The position numbers and the translations under genes were made by a program. From an uncultured Clostridia bacterium (GTDB taxonomy: Bacteria; Bacillota; Clostridia; Monoglobales; Monoglobaceae): 10,393 nucleotides of DNA. Below, in pieces: positions 1 through 6,174 of this stretch. Location of the stretch: contig CAMCUJ010000029.1 of the NCBI GenBank assembly GCA_945878965.1, forward strand, positions 1 through 10,393, read 5' to 3'. Under the pieces are notes generated by a model, which worked only from the letters and a program-made list of their open reading frames with translations, did not search any database and was not told where the DNA came from. Numbering within the stretch: the first letter of the stretch is position 1; each line of letters starts with the position of its first letter.

Positions 1-575
1 GTCTGAAGTGCCTTGTAAATTATCATAGCCACTTCACCCCTTGAAACAGAGGAATATGCATCTTTTGAGATATTTTCGGTAAGACCTAAGCTTGCCGCCT
101 TAACAAGATATGAATACGGCCAGTTGTCGCCAAGTACATCCGTTCCGTAGCCAAGCATTCTGAGCGTTACAGTAACCGCCTCTGCAAGGTTTATGTTGTT
201 GTTTGGTCTGAATTCACCGTTTGGATATCCGATTATAAGACCGTTGTTTGAAACAGTATTTATATAACCGTTGCCCCAGAAGTTTACGTCAACATCGCTG
301 AACTTTTTAATTCCGCTAAGACCCGATGCCGCATCTTCATTTCCCGATACAATAGATGCAATCTTTGAAAACTCCGCACGGCTTATCGCAGCATCCGGAT
401 TAAAATAACCTCCGTAACCCGACACTATGCCGTAAAGACTTATTGCCTCTACAGCCTCAGCATAAACCGCATCATTCGGAACATCATTATAGCTTGAAGC
501 AAATGCCGATGAAGTAAATGCAGATAATGTAAATGCCGCAGAAAGTATTCCGCATAACAATTTTTTCATTTTCAT
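1..575 (-). CDS. SLH-domain surface protein, N-terminal part (runs off window)
   Basis: The first 191 residues are visible and the gene continues past base 1. Residues 1-26 form a typical signal peptide: basic MKMKK, a hydrophobic core, then an AFA cleavage site before SSYNDV. Three S-layer-homology repeats follow at about residues 29-76, 91-142 and 148-190. Each shows the family pattern: a helix, a G-x-x-x-G-Y/P turn with F-x-P (GYGGYFNPDAAISRAEF; GYPNGEFRPNNNINLAEA), and the SRAEF or SRGEVA segment. SLH triplets bind pyruvylated secondary cell-wall polysaccharide, so the protein should be anchored on the cell surface; its effector part lies outside the window. The start at 575 is chosen because AGGAGAAG (584-591) lies 8 nt upstream. 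It begins 58 bp after the permease stop on the same strand with no terminator hairpin between, so co-transcription is likely. The identification as an SLH protein is firm; its specific role is unknown. Confidence 0.9.
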   Translation of the reverse strand, partial: MKMKKLLCGILSAAFTLSAFTSSAFASSYNDVPNDAVYAEAVEAISLYGIVSGYGGYFNPDAAISRAEFSKIASIVSGNEDAASGLSGIKKFSDVDVNFWGNGYINTVSNNGLIIGYPNGEFRPNNNINLAEAVTVTLRMLGYGTDVLGDNWPYSYLVKAASLGLTENISKDAYSSVSRGEVAMIIYKALQ

Positions 576-583
576 TATATCAA

Positions 584-591
584 CTTCTCCT
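584..591 (-). promoter_or_regulatory. Ribosome binding site of the SLH gene
   Basis: AGGAGAAG on the minus strand, 8 nt before the ATG at 575. It decides that start over the in-frame ATG two codons later. Confidence 0.7.
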
Positions 592-633
592 ATCTTTTAT
601 TTTCTATGTAACTTGCTGCTATGCCAAACTCCG

Positions 634-1812
634 TTAATCCGCATGAAGCGCATCAATAGGGTTAAGCTTTGACGCCTTATTTGCCGGTGCCCAGCCAAAG
701 AATATGCCGACCATTGCCGAGAATAAGAATGCTGCCAGCATTACCGAAACCTGAGGGAACGCATTTACACCCATCAACATTCCTATAGTGACCGAACCTG
801 CGATTCCCAGGACTATTCCGACCAGTCCTCCCATACAGCTTACAACCACAGACTCTATCAAAAACTGTGAAAGTATATTAAATCTTCTTGCACCAATCGC
901 CTTTCTTATACCTATCTCTCGTGTACGTTCCGTAACCGATACAAGCATAATATTCATAATTCCTATACCGCCGACTAAAAGTGAAATTCCTGCAATTCCG
1001 GCTGTTAAAAGCGTCATCGTACCGGTTATCTCGTCTATGGCGTCAAGCATACTTGAAACAGCAAAAACTCTGTAGCCGTCCTCATCGCCCAGTTTTTTAA
1101 ACAGAAAATTTTCAAGCATATCCGCTGCCTGCTCCGAAGACTCGGGAGTTGTTGCCCAAACAGTGTATGAACTTATCTTTGAAGTATTGAATAACAGTCT
1201 GCCTGCCGTATAAGGTATTACTACCAAATCATCATCGGAAGCTTCCTCAGAATCTGCTTTTTCCTCAAATACTCCGACTATTGTATAAATCTGTCCGTTA
1301 AGCTTAATCTGTTTATCTATGGGACTTTCAAATCCAAATAAATCCTGTGCATTATACGAACCGATTATTGCCACCTTACGTCTGTCACGTATATCAGAGC
1401 TGTTTATAAACCTGCCCTCTGAAATCTCTCTGTCCTTAATTGTAATATATTCCGGAGTCGTTCCTGTAACCGAAACAGAAGAATTGGTATTCATATACTT
1501 AACGGTTACTCCGCTTAAGGACATATTAGGTACAACATATTGTATATAATCAGGATTCTCCTCCGCAAATTCAAGAAGCTCTTCATATTCTACCGTTTTT
1601 GCCTTATTGTTTCCGGTAAGCATAACACTTATGCTGTTTGCACCAAGTGATGAAATCTGATCCGTAATACTTCCTGTTGAGCCCTGAACCACACTTACCA
1701 GTATAATTACCGCACAAACACCGATTATAATTCCGAGCATTGTCAAAAAAGTTCTGAGCTTGCTTGACATAATACTCTTCATACCCATTTTAAATGCCTG
1801 CGAAAAATTCAA
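634..1812 (-). CDS. MacB-type ABC transporter permease
   Basis: This 392-aa protein has the standard MacB/FtsX-like layout. There is one N-terminal membrane helix (about 21-44), a large extracytoplasmic domain (about 45-265, the MacB_PCD type), then three membrane helices (about 267-291, 322-346, 356-377). The family hallmark GIMNIMLVSVTERTREIGIRKAIGA-like segment lies at about 284-308, just after the second helix, and is the cytoplasmic coupling region that contacts the ATPase. Such permeases work as homodimers with a separate ATPase and act as mechanotransmission exporters rather than classic channels. The start is TTG, supported by AAAGGAAG at 1820-1827, 7 nt upstream; the first internal ATG (residue 9) has no comparable site. 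It is the third gene of the adaptor-ATPase-permease operon, 49 bp after the ATPase. The substrate is not predictable; relatives move peptides, lipids, antibiotics or lantibiotics. Confidence 0.93.
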   Translation of the reverse strand: MNFSQAFKMGMKSIMSSKLRTFLTMLGIIIGVCAVIILVSVVQGSTGSITDQISSLGANSISVMLTGNNKAKTVEYEELLEFAEENPDYIQYVVPNMSLSGVTVKYMNTNSSVSVTGTTPEYITIKDREISEGRFINSSDIRDRRKVAIIGSYNAQDLFGFESPIDKQIKLNGQIYTIVGVFEEKADSEEASDDDLVVIPYTAGRLLFNTSKISSYTVWATTPESSEQAADMLENFLFKKLGDEDGYRVFAVSSMLDAIDEITGTMTLLTAGIAGISLLVGGIGIMNIMLVSVTERTREIGIRKAIGARRFNILSQFLIESVVVSCMGGLVGIVLGIAGSVTIGMLMGVNAFPQVSVMLAAFLFSAMVGIFFGWAPANKASKLNPIDALHAD

Positions 1813-1819
1813 GCTATCA

Positions 1820-1827
1820 CTTCCTTT
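1820..1827 (-). promoter_or_regulatory. Ribosome binding site deciding a TTG start
   Basis: AAAGGAAG on the minus strand sits 7 nt before the TTG at 1812-1810. This is the evidence that the permease begins with TTG rather than with the ATG eight codons downstream. Confidence 0.65.
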
Positions 1828-1861
1828 ATCTGTTATTATTTAACAGAAATTTTCGTTTATT

Positions 1862-2596
1862 TTAAACATTAACCTCATTCTTATCACCGTCAATCAAACT
1901 GTCGAATACAATTTTTCCGTCCATAATTCTTATAATTCTCTCAGCCTCATGTGCTATTTTGTTATCATGAGTAATAAGAACAATAGTCTTTCCCTCCTTG
2001 TGAAGTTCCTTAAGCATCTCCAAAACCTCCGTACCGGTCTTTGAATCAAGTGCACCGGTCGGCTCATCTGCAAGAATCATAGGCGGTCTTGCCGCAAGCG
2101 CTCTTGCGATAGATACTCTCTGCTGCTGTCCTCCCGAAAGCTCCGACGGCTTATGATGACGTCTGTCATAAAGCCCTACACGACTAAGCGCTGTTTTTAT
2201 AAGCTCTTTTCTCTTTACTCCGGAAACCCCGGCATATATCAAAGGAAGCTCCACATTTTCCTCAACCGTAAGCTTGGGAAGCAGATTGTATTGTTGAAAT
2301 ATAAATCCTATCTTCTGATTTCTGATCTTTGCCTGTTCGTCATCTCTAAGCTTACTTACTTCTTTTCCGTCAATATAATATGTTCCGCTTGTCGGTGTAT
2401 CAAGACAGCCTATCATATTCATAAGCGTTGACTTTCCCGAACCGGACGGACCTATGATTGATACAAATTCCTTATGCTTAATCTTAACATTTACTCCGTT
2501 TAACGCTCTTACTTCGTTATCACCCATCTTATAGATTTTATACATATCAGAAATATCAATCATATATTCAGCGTTTACAGAATTCTTATCATCCAT
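1862..2596 (-). CDS. MacB-type ABC transporter ATP-binding protein
   Basis: This 244-aa ATPase belongs to the LolD/MacB/FtsE-like exporter group. Every nucleotide-binding motif is intact: Walker [10 protein letters not shown] (about 49-57), the Q-loop in [10 protein letters not shown] (about 99-108), signature LSGGQQQR (153-160), Walker [10 protein letters not shown] (173-181) with catalytic Glu, D-loop ALDSKTG, and H-loop His in LITHD (about 210). It should dimerise on the cytoplasmic face of the permease encoded 49 bp downstream and power it by ATP hydrolysis. The reading frame is open up to a TTG at 2620, but that codon has no good ribosome site. AGAAAGGA (2605-2612) sits 8 nt before the ATG at 2596, which I take as the start; the ATG at 2602 is too close to it. 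The gene begins 29 bp after the adaptor stop, so the two are clearly in one operon. Confidence 0.93.
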   Translation of the reverse strand: MDDKNSVNAEYMIDISDMYKIYKMGDNEVRALNGVNVKIKHKEFVSIIGPSGSGKSTLMNMIGCLDTPTSGTYYIDGKEVSKLRDDEQAKIRNQKIGFIFQQYNLLPKLTVEENVELPLIYAGVSGVKRKELIKTALSRVGLYDRRHHKPSELSGGQQQRVSIARALAARPPMILADEPTGALDSKTGTEVLEMLKELHKEGKTIVLITHDNKIAHEAERIIRIMDGKIVFDSLIDGDKNEVNV

Positions 2597-2604
2597 AACC
2601 ATAA

Positions 2605-2612
2605 TCCTTTCT
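2605..2612 (-). promoter_or_regulatory. Ribosome binding site deciding the ATPase start
   Basis: AGAAAGGA on the minus strand lies 8 nt before the ATG at 2596 but only 2 nt before the ATG at 2602, and it lies inside the frame if TTG 2620 were used. It therefore favours 2596. Confidence 0.55.
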
Positions 2613-2625
2613 GTCTGCAAAAACT

Positions 2626-4527
2626 TTATCGTGAAGATCCGCCGGACGAACCGCCGGAAGAGCCGCTTCTTTGACTGCTTCCGCCGCTGCGGTTTCCGCC
2701 ATTGCCACCGGGATGGTTAGCACCGCCGCCGGGAGCACCGCCGCCGGGAGCACCACCGCCCATTGCACCTGGGCCCATCATCATAAATGAATCGTTCTGA
2801 CTTGCAGCCGCAGGCATATAAGTAATTACATCGCCTTCATTTAGTCCTGACTTAATCTCTACATTGGTTCCGTCTGATATTCCAAGCTGTACTTCTCTAA
2901 GAACAAACCCTTCAGGAATTCCTGTTCCTTTATTTTTTCCGTCGGCATTTTTTGTATCGCCGTTTGGCATACCCGCCTCGGGTGCCTTTTCATTCGGCAT
3001 ATCACGCTGTGGTTCACCATTTGGCATATCAATGCTTGGCATTTCTTCCGATTTTCTTTCACCCTCAGGCATTCTATCTCGAGGTCTGTTCTTATCTTCT
3101 GAATTCGGTTCCGATGATTTAACCAAAACCTTAGCCGTTATACCGTTAGAACCTGTAAGTGCTTCCTCCGGAATTGTTATAACATCTTTTGCTTCTGCAA
3201 CAACAATGTTTGCATTAACATTCATTCCCGATTTAAGCTCACCCGGTTCTGCAATAGTTATTTCTACATCATAGGTTGTAACACCGTCGCCGGTTGAAAT
3301 ACCCTCTGCCGCAATGTTTGAAACAACACCGTCAAATGTCTTTCCGCTTATTGCGTCTGCGTCTACCACTGCAGTCTGACCAAGCTGAATATCCGATATA
3401 TCAAGCTCATCAACACTTATAATAAATTTAACACAGCTCATATCAGCAACAACCATCATTACGGTTTGCGAATTTGAATTGTCGATTTTATCGCCTACCT
3501 TACTGGTCTTTGTGATAACGGTACCCGAGATAGGAGATGTTATGGTATAATTTTCAAGATTCTTCATACTTGAACGAAGACTTAGTTCATTGTCTGCCAT
3601 ATTGATTTCATTACTGCGTTTCTCGTCCATAAGACTTTCATTTTCAAGAACCGCTATAAGCTGACCCTTTCTTACATAATCGCCTTCCTTAACATTAAGC
3701 GTTTTAACCGTACCGCCTACATCTGCTATAACCGAAGTTACTGTACCGTTTTCAATTGTTCCCGATGATGCTGAATAAACATCACCGCTGTTTGTATGTA
3801 CCGAAGCTGAAACTGTAGTTCCTATACCAAGCGCACCCGGATTAGGAACTGTAATTTCCACATTTCTGACGCTGCTTCCGTCCTGGGATGTACTTTCATT
3901 TGCCGCAAATTTATAGCTTACATAACCCTCAAGAGATGTCATATACATCGCACTTGTAAGAGTTACGGGATTTCCGACCGCAATCTTATCAAACTCACTT
4001 GCAAGAAACGGAACCTTAACCTTAAGCTCATCTGTATCTGTAATGGTTGCAACCTCACCGCTTGCACACTGTGCGGTTTCCTTTAGCTTCAAATTTCCCA
4101 AAACTCCCGAAGCCGGAGCATATATATTAAGCTTACTTATATCTTTAAGCGTATTATCTTGCGAAATCTTAGCTTTTTCTATACTGTTATTTGTTTTATC
4201 AATAGTAATCTGTGCATCCTCATCATCTATTCTGTAAAGCACATCATCTTCATTTACAAAATCACCTTCTTCAAAAGGTGCTTCTAATATTTCACCTTTT
4301 ACAAGTGCCGTTATTTCATATCTGTCATTTGGTTCAATTACTCCGCTCGCCTCAATTGTTTTAGTTATTGAACCTCTGCTTGCCGCAGCCTCAATATAAC
4401 CGCTGTCTTCCTGTTTAGCATTCTTAATTTTACTTACTGCTGCAGCTATAACAGTTCCGACTAAAGCAATAGCTATTATAACGGAAATCAATATTATAAC
4501 CCGTTTCTTAGTGAAGAATTTCTTCAT
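2626..4527 (-). CDS. Membrane-fusion (HlyD/MacA-type) adaptor with duplicated lipoyl unit
   Basis: This 633-aa protein is the extracytoplasmic adaptor of the MacAB-like pump. A basic start and one membrane helix (about 8-33) anchor it. Two successive lipoyl/barrel-sandwich plus beta-barrel units follow. Unit 1 spans about 50-246, with half-motifs near 71-101 (VKGEILEAPFEEGDFVNEDD) and 133-165 (YAPASGVLG). Unit 2 spans about 255-444, with half-motifs near 262-297 (NVKEGDYVRKGQLIAVLEN) and 326-360 (ITSPISGTVITK). The barrels match each other: VEITVPNPGALGIGTTVSA against VEITIAEPGELKSGMNVNA. A membrane-proximal domain (about 446-570) is split by a Pro/Met/Asp-rich insert (about 472-540), and the C terminus (about 585-633) is Gly/Ser-rich. 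Usual MacA-type adaptors are about 370-400 aa with one such unit. The start has AAAGGGG 10 nt upstream. It is the first gene of the operon. The adaptor assignment is firm; the purpose of the extra parts is unknown. Confidence 0.9.
   Translation of the reverse strand: MKKFFTKKRVIILISVIIAIALVGTVIAAAVSKIKNAKQEDSGYIEAAASRGSITKTIEASGVIEPNDRYEITALVKGEILEAPFEEGDFVNEDDVLYRIDDEDAQITIDKTNNSIEKAKISQDNTLKDISKLNIYAPASGVLGNLKLKETAQCASGEVATITDTDELKVKVPFLASEFDKIAVGNPVTLTSAMYMTSLEGYVSYKFAANESTSQDGSSVRNVEITVPNPGALGIGTTVSASVHTNSGDVYSASSGTIENGTVTSVIADVGGTVKTLNVKEGDYVRKGQLIAVLENESLMDEKRSNEINMADNELSLRSSMKNLENYTITSPISGTVITKTSKVGDKIDNSNSQTVMMVVADMSCVKFIISVDELDISDIQLGQTAVVDADAISGKTFDGVVSNIAAEGISTGDGVTTYDVEITIAEPGELKSGMNVNANIVVAEAKDVITIPEEALTGSNGITAKVLVKSSEPNSEDKNRPRDRMPEGERKSEEMPSIDMPNGEPQRDMPNEKAPEAGMPNGDTKNADGKNKGTGIPEGFVLREVQLGISDGTNVEIKSGLNEGDVITYMPAAASQNDSFMMMGPGAMGGGAPGGGAPGGGANHPGGNGGNRSGGSSQRSGSSGGSSGGSSR
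2720..2760 (-). repeat. 15-bp tandem repeat encoding Gly-Gly-Gly-Ala-Pro
   Basis: The plus-strand unit GCACCGCCGCCGGGA occurs twice exactly (2720-2734, 2735-2749), with a third partial copy carrying one mismatch (2750-2760). It lies in frame within the adaptor and encodes consecutive GGGAP units near the C terminus. It is much more GC-rich than its surroundings and looks like a slippage-prone minisatellite. Confidence 0.8.
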
Positions 4528-4689
4528 ATGAAATTTTCCCCTTTCCTTGACATTAAACTATAAATTATATATTTAGTTTATCATATAAATGTGAACACAT
4601 TGTGACTTATAAAAACATTTTTTAACTAATTAAATGTAAAACACTGCATTTATTATTGTACTTTTTAACCAATAAAATATAAAAAATTC
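4528..4689. promoter_or_regulatory. Upstream region of the mac operon, weak minus-strand promoter
   Basis: This very AT-rich stretch has no gene. AAAGGGG at 4538-4544 is the adaptor ribosome site. On the minus strand TATAAT (4564-4569) is an obvious -10, but the best -35, TTCACA (4590-4595), is 20 bp away, longer than the ideal 17. The -35 overlaps a small palindromic patch, TGTGAACACATTGTG (4590-4604), which could be an operator. Poor spacing together with a palindrome suggests an activator- or repressor-controlled promoter. This is inference from spacing only. Confidence 0.35.
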
Positions 4690-4718
4690 TTGACAAAACA
4701 GACTCAACATACTATAAT
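4690..4718 (+). promoter_or_regulatory. Consensus promoter of the riboswitch-antiporter transcript
   Basis: TTGACA (4690-4695), a 17-bp spacer, and TATAAT (4713-4718): a perfect match to the housekeeping sigma consensus. Transcription should start near 4725, directly at the 5' edge of the riboswitch. Such a strong promoter fits a gene controlled after initiation by transcription attenuation. Confidence 0.88.
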
Positions 4719-4725
4719 AATTACT

Positions 4726-4806
4726 AAGGGAATGAGGCTCTCCCGTGACCTTTTGTCAAAACCGCAAATTTACAAATCAACTTGATTTTAATGCTGATGG
4801 CTTCTG
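4726..4806 (+). promoter_or_regulatory. Fluoride riboswitch aptamer (crcB motif)
   Basis: The leader matches the crcB-motif fold. P1 is GGGA (4728-4731) with UCCC (4741-4744), closing the loop AUGAGGCUC. A short optional hairpin follows, UGAC (4746-4749) with GUCA (4755-4758). Then come the conserved AAACCGC and a distal hairpin: GCA (4764-4766) with UGC (4792-4794), and AAAUC (4774-4778) with GAUUU (4784-4788). The 3' segment is GCUGAUGGCUUCUGUG. The pseudoknot forms between loop GAGGCU (4734-4739) and GGCUUC (4799-4804), with two G-U pairs. Compared from memory with the Thermotoga petrophila aptamer (GGGCGAUGAGGCC and GCUGAUGGCCUCUACUG), the linchpin and Mg-phosphate positions A6, U7, G8, U38, A40, U41, G42 and U48 correspond to A4732, U4733, G4734, U4795, A4797, U4798, G4799 and U4805, all conserved. 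It should sense fluoride bound through Mg ions. Confidence 0.87.
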
Positions 4807-4836
4807 TGAGAAATCACGGGAGTATCAGCTTTTTTT
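4793..4836 (+). terminator. Intrinsic terminator, expression platform of the fluoride riboswitch
   Basis: GCTGAT (4793-4798) pairs with ATCAGC (4824-4829). Inside it CTTCTGTGA (4801-4809) pairs with TCACGGGAG (4814-4822) around a GAAA tetraloop, with two G-U pairs. Seven T residues follow (4830-4836). The 5' arm contains the pseudoknot strand GGCUUC (4799-4804) and the linchpin bases, so the fluoride-bound aptamer and the terminator are mutually exclusive. Fluoride should therefore turn the downstream gene on, as in known crcB-motif switches. Confidence 0.88.
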
Positions 4837-4873
4837 GCGTATGAATATATAATTTTTGGAAGGAATGATCTTA

Positions 4874-6049
4874 ATGCTATTAAGTCTTGGAATTATTTTT
4901 ATTTTCGGTATTATTCTTGGTACTATTTTTGAAAAACTCAGAATGCCGAAGCTGCTCGGAATGCTAATTTTGGGAATTGTAACAGGTCCGTACTGCCTTA
5001 ATATAATAGATGAAAGCGTTTTATCAATATCATCGGAATTAAGGAGAATAGCACTTGTAATTATACTTACACGTGCGGGACTTAATCTTAACATATCCGA
5101 CCTTAAAAAAATAGGCAGACCGGCATTTCTTCTCTGCTTTGTTCCGGCTGTTTTTGAAATTGCGGGAATTTCGATACTTGCGCCAATCCTCCTTAAAATT
5201 TCAGTCAGCGAAGCGCTTGTTTTGGGAGCGGTTCTTGCCGCTGTTTCACCGGCTGTAATAGTTCCGAAAATGCTTACGCTTATGGAAAACGGATACGGCA
5301 AAGATAAATCAATTCCACAGATGCTGCTTGCCGGAGCCTCGGTTGATGATGTAATAGTAATAGTTCTGTTTGGCATATTTACAGAGATGTTAAGCGGAGA
5401 TAATGCAGCACTAATCAGCCTTGCTAAAATCCCTGTATCTGTAATTCTCGGAACAGCAGTCGGAATAATCTGCGGAATTATATTATCCTACATATTCAAA
5501 TCAAAAAAGCTAAGCATAAACGAAAAGGTACTAATAACACTTTCTGCATCGTTTTTATTGCTTGCGCTCGAAGATAAGCTTACAGGTATTATAACAATAT
5601 CCGCACTTCTTTCAATAATGATACTTGGTATAACACTCAATATCAAGGACAGCGACACTTCAAAACAACTATCCGCATCATTTTCGGGGCTTTGGAGCGG
5701 AGCGGAAATACTGTTATTCGTATTGGTAGGAGCAAGTGTTGACGTAAGCTATGCACTCAATGCCGGAATTACAGTAATCATATTAATTCTTCTTGCATTA
5801 ATTTTCAGAATGGCAGGAGTATTTTTATGTATGCTTAAAACGCCACTTAACAAAAAGGAACGAATATTCTGTATGATAAGCTATACACCGAAGGCAACCG
5901 TTCAGGCGGCAATAGGCTCAATTCCGATTTCAATGGGACTTTCGTGCGGAAACATAATTCTTACCGCCGCAGTATGCGCAATACTTATAACCGCACCGCT
6001 TGGTGCGTTTATGATTGAGCTTACATATAAACGGCTACTTTCACATTGA
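4874..6049 (+). CDS. Cation:proton antiporter (CPA family), fluoride-controlled
   Basis: This 391-aa, very hydrophobic protein has about a dozen membrane segments and the Na+/H+ exchanger fold (PF00999 type). Recognisable landmarks are the N-terminal helix with KLRMPKLLGMLILGIVTGPY (about 21-40), LVIILTRAGLNL (about 61-72), the unwound-helix segment AAVSPAVIVP (about 122-131), the ion-binding ASVDDVIVI with Asp158-Asp159, and YTPKATVQAAIG with Lys340. A double Asp plus a Lys in the later helix is typical of electrogenic antiporters such as NhaA, unlike the Asn-Asp/Arg pattern of many electroneutral CPA1 members. There is no C-terminal TrkA-N regulatory domain. The frame is open from a TTG at 4856, but GGAAGGA (4858-4864) lies 9 nt before the ATG at 4874, which I choose. 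It is the only gene behind the fluoride riboswitch, so its role is probably fluoride or associated pH/ion stress. The transported ion cannot be read from the sequence. Confidence 0.9.
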   Translation: MLLSLGIIFIFGIILGTIFEKLRMPKLLGMLILGIVTGPYCLNIIDESVLSISSELRRIALVIILTRAGLNLNISDLKKIGRPAFLLCFVPAVFEIAGISILAPILLKISVSEALVLGAVLAAVSPAVIVPKMLTLMENGYGKDKSIPQMLLAGASVDDVIVIVLFGIFTEMLSGDNAALISLAKIPVSVILGTAVGIICGIILSYIFKSKKLSINEKVLITLSASFLLLALEDKLTGIITISALLSIMILGITLNIKDSDTSKQLSASFSGLWSGAEILLFVLVGASVDVSYALNAGITVIILILLALIFRMAGVFLCMLKTPLNKKERIFCMISYTPKATVQAAIGSIPISMGLSCGNIILTAAVCAILITAPLGAFMIELTYKRLLSH

Positions 6050-6096
6050 TAAAACTATTCACAAACGGACTATATGGAAAATTAATGAAAGATATA

Positions 6097-6125
6097 TTGA
6101 CAAAAGCGAAATAATAGAATATAAT
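6097..6125 (+). promoter_or_regulatory. Consensus promoter of smpB
   Basis: TTGACA (6097-6102), a 17-bp spacer, and TATAAT (6120-6125), again a perfect housekeeping consensus. The predicted start near 6132 leaves a leader of about 43 nt. smpB is therefore expressed independently of the fluoride switch upstream. No terminator is visible between the antiporter stop and this promoter, so read-through could add to it. Confidence 0.85.
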
Positions 6126-6174
6126 TGAATTATGATTAATACAGTGATTAATGGAGAAAGGCAGTGGTACAAAT

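Noticed and set aside
2864..3274. Plus-strand open frame opposite the adaptor's Met-Pro insert
   Set aside because: Its Ser/Phe/Pro-rich repeats are just the reverse complement of the Met-Pro repeats of the adaptor; no ribosome site or family resemblance.
4547..4575. Plus-strand TTGACA at 4547-4552 as a promoter
   Set aside because: At 17 bp the only -10 candidate is TATTTA, and it would fire into the mac upstream region with no nearby gene. The perfect promoter at 4690 explains plus-strand transcription.
4721..4836. Reading of the leader as an M-box (magnesium) riboswitch
   Set aside because: The segments UGAGGCUC and UGAUUUUAAUGC look like M-box pieces, but the long conserved M-box middle part is missing and the RNA is too short. 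The fluoride crcB-motif explains every conserved position, including the pseudoknot.
4825..5376. Long open frame on the minus strand opposite the antiporter
   Set aside because: It is the antisense of a convincing membrane-transporter gene, has low-complexity Ser/Ile/Pro content, no ribosome site, and would overlap the riboswitch terminator.
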